Shown here one piece after another: positions 11,031 through 21,965 of a stretch of DNA of 64,000 bases; within the stretch, counting starts at the first letter, position 1, and every line of letters starts with the position of its first letter. Source of the stretch: Motacilla alba alba (lineage: Eukaryota > Chordata > Aves > Passeriformes > Motacillidae); contig NC_052046.1 of assembly GCF_015832195.1 (NCBI RefSeq), positions 29,044,911 through 29,108,910 of the forward strand, given 5' to 3'. Made by a program: the position numbers and the translations under genes. The notes beneath the pieces are model-generated. The model was not told the DNA's origin. It did not search any database and saw only the letters and a list, made by a program, of their open reading frames with translations.

Positions 11031-13410
11031 TTAATTTTTCTCGAGGTGAATAAATCTGCTATTGCTCTGCCAGATTATCAAACATTGAATCTTTTTTAAA
11101 AGTTATGTTGTCACTGGGTATTAACTTTTAATCAGACTCCATGAATATTGTTTTCACATACCAGCTTTAAATTCTCTGTAAGTTGTGGTTTTGGGTTTTT
11201 TTTTTGGAGAATCTTTCAGCCTATCTATATGCACTGCTTTGCACGCCAAGTGAGATTGAGTGGAGCTTAGTACAAGATATAGTGCAAATTCTTCACCCTT
11301 CACATATTGAAATATTGGAATAAGTGAAGCCAGAACATGATAGATTCTTCAACCGCAATTCTTTAAATAAAGGTACTTGTCTTTCTGAATCATATGCTCT
11401 TTTTCCAGATAGAGTTATAGACCCAGGTTATGCAGGTCAAACATGATGACCATGATGGCCTATGTGTGCCTTGCATTCTACAAACAGATGAAAACTAAAC
11501 CATTCATTTCATTGTCACAACAGAGTCACACCCTCAAATCTTTTCTTTTACCTGTCAGTTGTTCCTTATTTATATATTTGGTTAGTTATTTTGGTTTTTT
11601 GGGGTTTTTTTCTCTCTATATAGCTATCTTTTTGCAACTTCATTGTACAGAATGGTCACTAACTGTGATGGAAATGCCAATGTTTCCATGGAAACCTCTG
11701 TCCACTACAGAATATACTAGAGCAATATTTGAACCATTTGTCCATTTGATTAATTATGTCTTTTTGCTGAAGGCAGCTTGGCTGGATTGTCTCATCTTGA
11801 TATAGAGAAGCTACTGCTCTAACAAATGGAGCTGTTGTTTTGGGTCTTTTCATCTTGGTGCATCCCTGAGACCTGATAGACATGTCAACAAAACGACTGT
11901 CACTTAATGAGCTGCAGCTTGTCAGAACTGTTTAGGGCCTCATGCTAGGCACAAACTACTGTCATGACAGCTTCAGTTATTATGGCAATGAGTAGGATGT
12001 CTATAAAAGAGTCTGTAGAAAAGAATGACCCTGGTTTTTATATCACAGAGTTCACAATTATCAGCTATGTATACATGATGTGATAGATTATTAATAGATT
12101 CCAAAGCTTGGAAACAATTTACTGATGAAGTAGTTCTTCAGTCACAAAGAACGTATAAAATATTTTCCCTAATCTCTTTAGCTGCTTTTTAGTAAATACA
12201 GAAAACAAAACCCACAAAACAAAACAGAACAAAATGAAATCTCACAGAAAATATAGCTAGTAATTGCTTGTAATTTTGCTTTGTGGGTAAATCATAGAAA
12301 TTGCAGCTTTCTGTAATGAGGTAATTTCCATCTAAATTATATTTTTTAAAAAACTTTCATGTTACCTGTTGCCTGTACTGAAAATGTACTAGGAATGACA
12401 AACAATTTAAAGGCCATGTGAATGGCCTAAAAGGAACATTTTTTTCTAAAACAATATTATGTAAATCTACACAGAATTTACTCTGATTCTTGCTCAATTT
12501 GCATCAACATTTTTGCAATTTTTGTGGACACATCTGTCACTATGTTATTTTCATTAGTGCATATCCAGCTCTAAAATGTAAGCACCTTTGGCAGCGTGGG
12601 ATAATGTCATACACCTACCTGTTTATTTTTGACAATGGGTAGAAATCTGTACTGATTTTCACAGTGGCCTAAAATTTCACCTACAGAAATATGAACTTCT
12701 CAATTTGGAAACATACTCAAAATCAACAAAACATGCATTAAACTTACTCAAACCAGAAGCTAATTATGAAAATCAAGAGAGACTTTCTACATATTTTAAA
12801 AATGTAGATTTATAATTTTCATTTTTAGATGCTACATTCAATTAACAAACACTAGGAGTCACTGTATACATCACTTGCTTTAAATATTTCCCTGTGCAGC
12901 ATCAGTGATTAAGCTGTGTCCCTAATAATAACAGATGGAAACCAGAACCCTGTAGCTACCAACAGCCACATTTAATCAGTTAATAACTGTGGATTAAACT
13001 TAATTCAGATTAGTTTGTATTAGTATAGAATTTGTAACTCAATTGCTTTCATATTAATTTACATGTTGTCTAGACATGACATCATATTGACTCTTTGTTT
13101 GGCCCAAACACTAATTATGAACTATGTAGCTAATGGACGAAAAACTTGCAGTTTAGAAGCAAAACAGAATTTCTGACTACACCATAATGAGGATAGTTCA
13201 ATATTACACTTAAGAGCTTCAGGCTGGGCATTGCCAGGGAATGGCAGTTCTTCATTTGCACTTCAACATTCTTAACAAAGTATTTTGTTCCTACATTAAG
13301 AATGTGGCTACTGGAAAACAAAATTACTACCCTCCATCAAAAATTGTTAGCCTCAAATTTTTCTGGAAGAAGTTCAAAGAGGAAACTGAGGGACTTAAAA
13401 AACTTAAATT
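11031..13410. other. AT-rich non-coding DNA
   Basis: No gene is recognised. Minor G/T-rich runs occur at about 11186-11206 and 11587-11612, and an A/C-rich run at about 12203-12237. The 120-codon frame at 11443-11805 has no recognisable domain and overlaps a frame on the other strand. Confidence 0.5.
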
Positions 13411-13520
13411 GGTTTCAAGCCAAGCCAAGATAAGCCAAGACAAGCCAAGCCAAGCCCAGAGTCAAGCCAAACCAAACCACACTAAACCACACCAAACCAC
13501 ACCAAACCAACCAAGCAAAG
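13411..13520. repeat. Degenerate pentamer repeat (AAGCC / ACCAA)
   Basis: About 110 bp carry AAGCC and ACCAA/ACCAC units, with the unit changing from left to right. A Gln/Lys/Ser/Pro-rich frame runs through it only as a consequence of the repeat. Confidence 0.8.
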
Positions 13521-14345
13521 GAAGAGACTACATCAGAAGAAGGGGAAAAAACCTCACCTGCTAACATTAATAACTGTTGTGGTACAAATTGGACTGAACC
13601 GCTGCCAAGATTATTTTATCATTTTTAATTGTATCTGTTCTGGGGTGCCTTTCAGATGAATCTGAGCTCAGTTATCATTTCTTATGATAGAACTCAATCC
13701 ATTTACTTTCAAAGCACATTTTCAGGTTAGAGAAAAATGGTTTGAAAAAATCCTTGGAATTAATTAGCATGATAATTAATTTTTAGTTATTTTGGTTTAA
13801 CTAGATTATGTGTCTATATGTGCATATGCATAAGGTTCAAGTTAACTTGAGATAAACTTTACAGACAGTGTATTCTTGCTTATTTTTATGCCGATATGTA
13901 AAATAGCACTTTTAAAACATATGAAAAAATTAAGATAATCACTCATTTATTACCTTGAAATTTTAATGACTGATAATGGGAATAGTAAAAACTATTTTAA
14001 AAAATGGTGATATATAATACTCAGAAAATTGGACTTTAAATTTTAATTTGTCAATAGAACTTTCATAAAAACCACCCTGCATTAATGCTTCAAACAAACA
14101 GAAAAAAAAATCCCTCAGATTAGGAGGCTGAGTTTTTAACTGTGACCTGAGACTTTGCTATTCCAATCTACCTATTTATTTCAACGGTGGTTAGCAAAAG
14201 TAATAACTGAGAAACAAAATAAGGCCAAACACATTTTGGGTTGTTCGTTGATTTATTTTGTTTTTTTTATCTGAATATTCCCTGTATAGTTTACATGATT
14301 TAAACAAAGGAAAACCCAAAATCTTTATGGTTCAAATAGCTGCAA
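13521..14345. other. AT-rich non-coding DNA
   Basis: Unique AT-rich sequence with no coding or repeat family signature. Confidence 0.5.
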
Positions 14346-14391
14346 TAGATGTTATCCTGAGATAGATGTTATCCTGGGATAGATGTTGTGC
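14346..14391. repeat. 18-bp tandem repeat, about 2.5 copies
   Basis: GATAGATGTTATCCTG-type units repeat with one or two differences. They lie directly beside the CpG island that begins near 14401. Confidence 0.8.
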
Positions 14392-14433
14392 TATAGGAAA
14401 ATCTATTACTCCGGCGTAACTTTTAACCGGCTG

Positions 14434-14441
14434 TATAAATA
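14434..14441 (+). promoter_or_regulatory. TATA-like box in the CpG island
   Basis: TATAAATA at the left edge of the island would place initiation near 14465 on the + strand, inside the GC-rich block. It could occur by chance at the border with AT-rich DNA. Confidence 0.4.
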
Positions 14442-14471
14442 ACGTCCCCCTCGCTCATCTGCGGGGTCGCA

Positions 14472-14489
14472 CTGCCACCTGGTGGCCCC
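14472..14489 (-). promoter_or_regulatory. CTCF-like binding motif
   Basis: Read on the - strand this is GGGGCCACCAGGTGGCAG. It closely matches the CTCF core, which is typically CCACNAGGTGGCAG or a close variant. Its place in the only isolated CpG island of the AT-rich half supports a boundary or insulator role. Occupancy cannot be judged from sequence. Confidence 0.6.
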
Positions 14490-14581
14490 TGCTACCTGGC
14501 CGCTGATTCCTTGTCCGGGCTGCGCGCTCACAGCCGGTCTCTCTCCCGGTACCCGGCAAACGCAGACGCAGCAGACGCAGC

Positions 14582-14743
14582 ATGACAGCGCTCTCTGTGA
14601 ACCCTGCGGCAGGGATGCAGCTCCAAACAAATCCCGCCGCAATTAACGCCGCAGTTCGATGGCGCCGCCGCAGCCGAGAGGCAGCCCTTGGCGTCCTCAC
14701 CTGCACAAACTGCTTCCTGACCGTGCGGACGGCACACCGGTAA
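14582..14743 (+). other. Short open frame in the CpG island (53 codons)
   Basis: An ATG with A at -3 opens a 53-codon frame rich in Ala, Arg and Thr, which ends at TAA 14741-14743. The stop overlaps a possible splice donor (CACCG|GTAAAC, GT at 14740-14741), so a spliced transcript would remove it. I do not recognise the peptide. It may equally be a random frame in GC-rich DNA. Confidence 0.15.
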
Positions 14744-14790
14744 ACTGAGGAGCTGCCCTTCTACCAAACACGCCTTAGGCTCGAGCTGTC

Positions 14791-16200
14791 TGAAACAGCA
14801 AAGGACATTCATCACTAATGACTAATTGTCACAGGCACATGTTCTGAAAGTATAGAAGTGGTGAACGACACACACAGAATAAGGTAATTTCAACATGTGA
14901 GGTCTGTGGTTATAGGATATTTTATTTTCATAAGTAAATTACTAAATTAGTATCTACCGATGAAGTAGTTACAAGATTATAGAGCTAAATTCAGACAATA
15001 AAGAAATATGCTATCTCCTTTATAGATATAATGAAAAAACTTCCTTTAAAAATTTATAAAATGAAATAATTATTTTAATCTAAAATGCTTTTATTAGCTA
15101 TGAACCTAAAGAAATATAAACTTTATAGTAGAGATGAATGAAAATGCTTGAATCTTCTTTCTTCATATCATAAATGAGCTAAGCATCAAATAAGCATTTG
15201 TAAATTCATAATGACGCTGAAAAATGACAGAAAATACTAGAACTCAAAATTATTTCTATGAATATCTGTATTCAAGGCTAATGTTAAACAATTAAAAAAA
15301 AAAAAAAAGCAGAACCATAAAACATGATCTCTGTAAAATTAAGACCAACAAAATCAGATTGACACTTTAGCATGCTGGCATTTTAAAATTTCATTTTGTA
15401 AACAAATAAAGCTATATAATCACTCCATTCAATACACTCATATATTTCCAACAAAGTATTTCCCCCCTCCCTGATTTTTAAACTAAACCCCAGTCAAATG
15501 GAGCAAAACCAACCAGAAACTTTTAGACCTATACAGAAGACAGATACTGCAAATCACAATGTTCACACTTCTGCAGACTGTAAGTGCCAATTTCCCCCGT
15601 ATTAAGAGTTCCTGAAGTTTTTAAAGAGGTTATTTACAGCTAACAGTACATATTGACATTGAAATTAAACTCCACAAAGCAATTGCTAAACTAATACTCC
15701 TCTAAAGTCTTAGTGTTGCCAGCTATGATCTTGGTAAGGTAACTGTGAGTTTCAGCAGTCTCAATAGATTCAGAAGTACAATAATGTTGGAACTCTTCTT
15801 AACATCCTGCTTCTTTCTTGCATAGAGTCAACACAACAGGGGAGTAAGCAGTGATTTAATGATTAATTAAATGTGAGAAAAGATGTCCAGATGCTACTGA
15901 AGTGCTCTGAAAAAATAATTTATTTACTGCCTTTACTTCTGCTTTTTATATGGGTTATATTAAGTATGTATCTCACTTTGCAGTTGTCTGGTCTTAGCAT
16001 CTGCTAATGGTTTAGTATAAATACAATTATTTACATTAAAATAAGTGTATTTCTTGAACAACTTTATAAATCAAAGGTATGGGGATAACCTCTAGCTTGA
16101 CATTGGTATCATTGCTTGGAAATATATTTTTTTTATATTTCCATATCTTCATGAAAACCTGAAACAAATGAATTCACATGTTCCCAATTTCCCTCCAATC
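14791..16200. other. AT-rich non-coding DNA
   Basis: Unique AT-rich sequence with an A-run at about 15294-15308. No coding or repeat family signature is seen. Confidence 0.5.
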
Positions 16201-17700
16201 TCGCTGCTACAGGTATTGTCACTGATCAAGATATGGTAAGTTATACCCAGCTGTTAAGACCAGGTTGAGGTCAGAAAACACACCCTGGACTAGCCAAAGG
16301 AAGCAGTGAATTGAAGAGCAAAGCCAAGAACATAGTGTAATCATATTGGAAGCAGTATGAGAGGAGGGACCACAAAGTGAGGACCCAAACTGAATATGTT
16401 GAACACTGGAATTTTTTGAATTTTCTCCAATGAAATCCTTAGAAAACCAAAGCCATGAAAAGATCAAAGCTTTGATAATTTGCTTTAATCCAAAGCAACT
16501 GGTAAGATCTGGTAACACCAGTCAGATTCACAAAAACACACATGGCATCCTGGGAAGCTGGCTGTGGAAACAACTCTCTTGACTCTGCAAGGAATACCTG
16601 AGGTTACAATAGCTTGACTCATCAATAAGGAATGTCCGAGGTGAGAGTGTCTGACTAGATTTCTTGTAAAAAATTTTTGAAAAGCTATGGCAGTAGAAGG
16701 ATGTCTCTGGGAAATTTAAATCTTTATTGCAACTTTTGCTGGGATGTAAAAGTTTTGTTTGCTTCTCATCAATCCAGTCTACAATACCTATATCTTGGCA
16801 ATACAGCCACCTTCAGTCTGCAGTGTCACATTCCTTAGCTGGAGAAAGCTGAAAAGCTGATGGTGAACAAAAAAACCACAGGCACACATTTTGAAATAAC
16901 AGGCAAGAAGTTTGTTCTTGGAAGCAGCATTGCATATCTTCTCTCTGTAAAACTATACAGTCTGCCCATGATACAAGGACTTGCAGAAGTTTTCTACAGT
17001 AGGATTGCTTATTACCCTTCTTCACTGGTATGCCTTTTTTTCCACACTGTGCCAGTGGCAGTAAAACACTGAGTGGATGTCCAAGCTTAACTGACATTAG
17101 CAAGAAGCTGAGCACTGAAATCAACTCCACCAGGGGTTCTAATTGCATCTTAGGAGCTCTCACTGTGGTGGAAAGGGTCTCACAAATGCATTTCTGATAA
17201 TACTGCCATTGACAGAAGAGGAACACAAAGAAAGAGGCAGCCTTGAATGGAAGGAGCCCTACAAGTTAAGCTTTGCAGTCTTATAGGCTTTGAGTCATAT
17301 AACCTGTGCTTTTCTAAGCACACAGGTTATATGACACATGAACTGGCACAGGGACTCTTCTGGGGCAAAGCAAACCTGATTGCAGCTAAGCATATTGTGC
17401 TGCCCAAAGCCCAGATATCCTCTTTTTAAGGAAGATGCACAGATGTGAAGGCTGTTGGCCAGAAAGTTTTTTCTTCCCTGCAGATACACTTACATCACTG
17501 TCTTGATGGATGTGCAGAGCTTCTGTGAGCCCTGCACCTCAGACTATGCAGAGAAAACCATAAAGAAACAGAACCTCCACTGTGGTGGAGAGTTTCTGCA
17601 CTGAGATACAGCCACTGTCTCAGTAAGGATGGGTATCATTGGACTGCTTTCCTGGTCTCTTCATCTGCATATCTGCAGGGGAATTGTGCCTCCAACACCT
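16201..17700. other. Unclassified block of more balanced composition
   Basis: This 1.5-kb block is visibly less AT-rich than its flanks. It holds two of the longer non-repeat frames of the window, both on the - strand (16219-16518, 99 codons; 16813-17226, 137 codons). They have no recognisable domain, are rich in Cys, Ser, Leu and Phe, and do not join. The near-perfect hairpin at 17294-17335 and a small CTCCAC/GTGGAG stem near 17575 lie inside. An old retroelement internal region or a retrocopy are possible, but I cannot assign either. Confidence 0.3.
17294..17335. repeat. Near-perfect short hairpin
   Basis: The left arm (17294-17311) pairs with the right arm (17316-17335) over 18 bp, with a 4-base loop (17312-17315) and one 2-base CA bulge (17323-17324). 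The outer 15 bp (GTCATATAACCTGTG and its complement at 17321-17335) also form an exact inverted repeat. Flanking bases do not pair. The stem is too short for a typical pre-miRNA but strong for unique DNA. Confidence 0.75.
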
Positions 17701-20700
17701 GAGTTCTGCCTGTATTCCAAGAGAATAGTATATATTCAAACAAGTAAACATTAAAAAGCAACTGATTAGGTCCCCATGGCAATTGTTACATTTAGTAACT
17801 GCACTCTTCACAGGTATCTGTACTTGCTAGCTTCACTTGGAAAGTTCCCCATTGCTTAATATTGTTAAACCCTCATTTTGTTTCCAATCTCTCATGAAAA
17901 GGATCATCTGTCATCTTTCTTTTTCAGATCAGAGACTAGTTTGAAGGTCTCACATGAAAACTCTGACTCTCTCCACAGGTCTAACCAAATCTGTGACCAG
18001 AAGGCAGTGGCACTTAATCTTCTTCAAAGTGAGAATACGATGGGGTTTGGGTTTGGATTTTGCGGTTTGGGGGTTTCGATTGCTTGTTTGTTTTCCCTCT
18101 GGAACATGAAATCACACAATATTTTTATTTCGTTGTTATCTTTCGAAAAAAAGTGCTCTGATTTCCCATTGTCAAGTGATCTGAATTCGATTGCAGCTTC
18201 CACTGCAAAACAGTTATTTGAATGCAGAGAGATATGAAATACAACCGGTGTTTGATATTTTCTAACTGATAAATGATTTAGAGCATTATTTCCCAGGAAT
18301 GCCGTCCACCACACACAAGCTATTCTGGCACAGATGCTTCTAGTATGTGCTCTCAGAACTCCACTGTTCTGTGTAAATCACCACTATGAACATGATCAGA
18401 ATCTCACCTAGATCGTCACCCCAACAATTAAGCCAAAGACCTTCTAGATCTCTTTCTCTTGCTCAGGGTCCACAAACGTGTTTCACTTCACAGCAAAGTT
18501 TAAAGAATTTATCTCTGAAGTTACTCAGCAATCCAAAGGAGATGGCATTTGCCCCACTAAACAGAGGTCTGAAACCCTGCTCTGAATTACAGTAAATTTG
18601 CACTTTGGCCTCTCACCTTATCTCTATTTCATTGAACCTTTTCAGAGTACTGCTTAAGCAGCAGATTCCACTTACCTTTATATATATGGTACTTACCTTT
18701 TCATGATCTTTTCCCTCTTCATTCCCCTCTCTACAGAAAATATTCCTTTGACTACATTCCCATCAGCAAACAAGCCTTTACACTATTTAGCATGTTATTC
18801 ATCTTGTCGTGTAGATCTTCACTTCTTACTTGAGGTTCCCATGTGTGCAGCAAAAATAAATCCCCAAATATGGGGGTTTTATTTATTTAAAACACAATAC
18901 ACAGACATTTACAAACATAAATAGACACAGAGACACACATTTTTGCAATCAAATTTTCATGGTTGCATCTTACATAAAAAAATGCATAAAATATATATCC
19001 AAAATAACCTTTTGAATTGGTGACAATTAAATTATTTTCACAATGGGCAAAATGCAACTCACCAAGAGGGAAAGTGTTGCCTCAGTATTTAGGACTTTTT
19101 TGTTTTGTTATAAAAAGGGTGTATAGATGTGATAACATTTTTTAAACTGTGAAATATATATAATTTTTATCTGTCAAACAATTTCATTCTGAGGAAGCTG
19201 TGTGGCAACTACAATTTCAGCTCTGTGTAAAAAGTGTTTTTATCACGTTCTACTCTGATATTTCAGAAATGTATTTCAGGGAGAAAAACCTGTATTTATG
19301 TTCCTGACTTTCTCCAGCCAAACATCCTGCTTTCAAATTCAATATATGACCAGCCTAACCAAAGAAATCCTGCAGGATATACACCAGATAGTAGATTAGT
19401 ACTTTGGCTGATTTTCTAACAAATGTACAAACAATAAGAAGACTGAAGGAAGCTTTCCTTTGTAGATCTGGAAAGGGGGTTGGGAAGCCATGAGGAGAGA
19501 AGGGGAGGAAAGACCACAGACTCTGTTTGGAATTCCTCTTTCGCCACCAAGTACAGCAACGGGGGAAGAGACTTTAAATGCCCTTGAGCACAAACTGGTA
19601 CGTATGGGAGACAGAGACTTTTGCTCACATCTTGCACAGTGAAATGTCTATTATGTCTTTCCCATAGCTGTGAGTGTCAGCTTTGATCATTACTATATTG
19701 GCAGAGAAATAATCTAACCTCAATCCTTAAAACATTGTGCTTACACTTCACTCATCTTCCTAATGCTGTCTCAATATACTAATCTCGCTTCACTGTGTTT
19801 AATAAAGTACATTAATTAAATCAGCTCTTCCTCTGACAGAAATGTTAAGAATCAATCAAGAGCCATTTGATTTTCCTTATATTAATATACCATTTTCTCA
19901 TATAATTTATTGAAGCAGAATTTTAAAAGAGTTTTCATCTACTTTGAAATCATGATTAAGATATTTCATTTACAGAAATGAAAGCATTCTGCTATTGATT
20001 TGTTGATGGATCTTCAAGGATATTCTGGTTAAGGGTAAATGTTTCTACCAAGAGCATAGATGTCAAAACACAGCCAGAAATGACCATGTATGATTTCATG
20101 TTATAGGAAGCATAATCTGTTAAAATTAAGGCTGTATAATGCTTTCCATTAAACATCATGATTTGTATACCTTGGTCAGACTTCAGATTTTGGGGTTAAA
20201 ACTGTGCTGGGTGTTTGCATTATGCAGATTTTATCTCAGTGTCTGCAAAACCAGATCAGTCATTTCTCAAAACAAAATTAGGAAATGGATCCTTCAGTTT
20301 AGACAATTTTAGGTGTGATTTGAAACAAAAAAATAGACACATGCTTTGGAAAGGATGCAGCTATGCTTCAGAAGGTCACAGGAGCATAAGTCTAGCACTC
20401 TTGCAATTTTTATCTCTATTAAGCAGGTAAATATACAGAAATATCTTCCTCAAAATTTGGTCTCCTGGTTGAAGTCCAGCCCACTGACGTGCAATTGGAA
20501 TCCTTCATGTAAGAAATTAGGAAAAAAGTGCCTGCCTGGCTTGTGGTAGCCTATATTGAGGAAGTCATCATCAGTTCCCTGGAGAGTGGCACTTTCCATC
20601 TCAACATAGCATTTTACATTGACAAACTGTATTCTTATGAGTCACCAGTAGTAGTGAAAATTTCTTCTATTTGCTCTGTAGAAAATACATTCCATGAAGA

Positions 20701-21879
20701 GATTAAATTTTCAAGGATCACTTTTCAGAAATCTCTTGCCTTATCTCAAGATAAAGGTATGATTTACACTATGTAAAGTTAAATCATATACTGTTGAAAT
20801 ATGTGTCTATTAATATAGCAGAAAATTCTATTATAAATTAAAAATACAAAAAAAAAAAAAAAGGAAGGAAAGAACACAGCAATTCAAAAAACTTCATATG
20901 CCAGTTGTTGAATCCGTCAATAGCTTGACAAAATAACTACTACTACATTGAACTGGCATCAGGAGATTCAAAATATGCCATGAAAGCACAATAATCTTAG
21001 TAAAACTTAGTAAAACAGGAATGCAATATTATTTTTATGCAGCACTAACTCAGGAATATACTCATATCTGACTTTATTCTACAAAAGGATGTCAATGAGA
21101 TAGAAAGCATGCAGAAGTTGAGACAGGTTAACACGGTACACTCCATATAATGTAACTGTAGAAAATCATTGAAAAAGAGATACGAGGAAAAGATATCAAA
21201 ATTAGGTGTCAAGGAAATATGATGGTGAACTGGTCAATTGAGTGGTTTTTGCCTTAGAAGATTTTGGCCCAATGGATTTTAAAACTCAAAAATCCTGAGG
21301 TGCTGTCAGACAACCAGACTGTTTTTTACCTACTTTCAAAAAAATGCTCTTCCAAACCAAATTCTCAGGGTTTTCTGAGCAGTAGTTCTCCAATGTAGAA
21401 GTAATTCTCACAGTGAACTCCAGCTTATTAAACAAAACTTTCTAGTCTCTTCTATTTTATGTTGCAGAAGAACTTAATGAAACTTAGGTTTGTTGCTAAC
21501 AGACATTTTCTTTACAGATACTGCTAATGAAATAGAAAAAAATACTGATTTTCAGGAAGCTACAGAATCAAATGGTTCTGCAAACCCATTTACAATGAAG
21601 TTATCTAATTATGTTCAGCTAGGCTTAATATTTCTGTCTTAGGAATCTTAGATTGGTGCTTAGTAATTTTACTGTAAATGCACATTTAAAATACTCCAAA
21701 CAAATAAGGGTGGGGATGAAGGGTATTTTTGTGCTCAGAAAGCTGGGGGCTTAAACTTAGAATCACCCAAAAAAAAGGCTGACAGAAGAAATTCAGCTTA
21801 GGTATCAATGGGTTAATACAGTCACCAACAAGGAAGTTACTAAAGCTCCATCAGATGTGCTCAAAGAGATGGTGGATGT
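17701..21879. other. Non-coding DNA, nothing assignable
   Basis: Long AT-rich interval with scattered 60-119 codon frames and no recognised domain. A G/T-rich patch lies at about 18039-18094 and an A15 run at about 20849-20863. Confidence 0.5.
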
Positions 21880-21965
21880 TACGTGAGGAAACTTAATGCA
21901 TAGGTTGAGTCTTGCACCAAATGACCCAGAAGCTCCCTCCAACTATAAGCTCTATGAACTGTGAA
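21880..21965 (+). mobile_element. CR1 LINE 3'-end remnant (weak)
   Basis: A short stretch resembles the CR1 3' terminus: a ggttgagtct... segment, then aaatgaccca, ctccctccaacta, and a final ctctatgaactgtg in place of the terminal octamer repeats. It is short and diverged, so the call rests on the order of these words. Confidence 0.45.

Larger units (their letters stand above)
14401..14790. promoter_or_regulatory. Isolated CpG island, candidate promoter
   Basis: About 390 bp are GC-rich and dense in CpG, while the flanking kilobases are AT-rich and CpG-poor. The block holds a TATAAATA at 14434-14441, a strong CTCF-like motif on the - strand (14472-14489) and CAGACG/CAGCAG repeats near 14560-14580. 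Retained CpGs imply germ-line hypomethylation or recent origin. It may be the promoter and first exon of an unseen or non-coding transcript, or an insulator. A remnant of a CpG-rich mobile element is possible, since no LTR termini were recognised. Overlapping 78-95 codon frames on the - strand look like shadows of GC-rich sequence. Confidence 0.6.

Noticed and set aside
10111..11034. 307-codon Lys/Arg/Gly-rich open frame
   Set aside because: It is the GGAAA/TTTCAAGG array read in one phase. The repeat has no stop codons, and the composition is that of the repeat alone.
11443..11805. 120-codon + frame as a gene
   Set aside because: No domain, no splice or promoter context, and it overlaps a - strand frame of similar size.
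13241..13564. 107-codon frame with a Gln/Lys/Ser/Pro-rich end
   Set aside because: Its C-terminal half is a translation of the degenerate AAGCC/ACCAA pentamer repeat.
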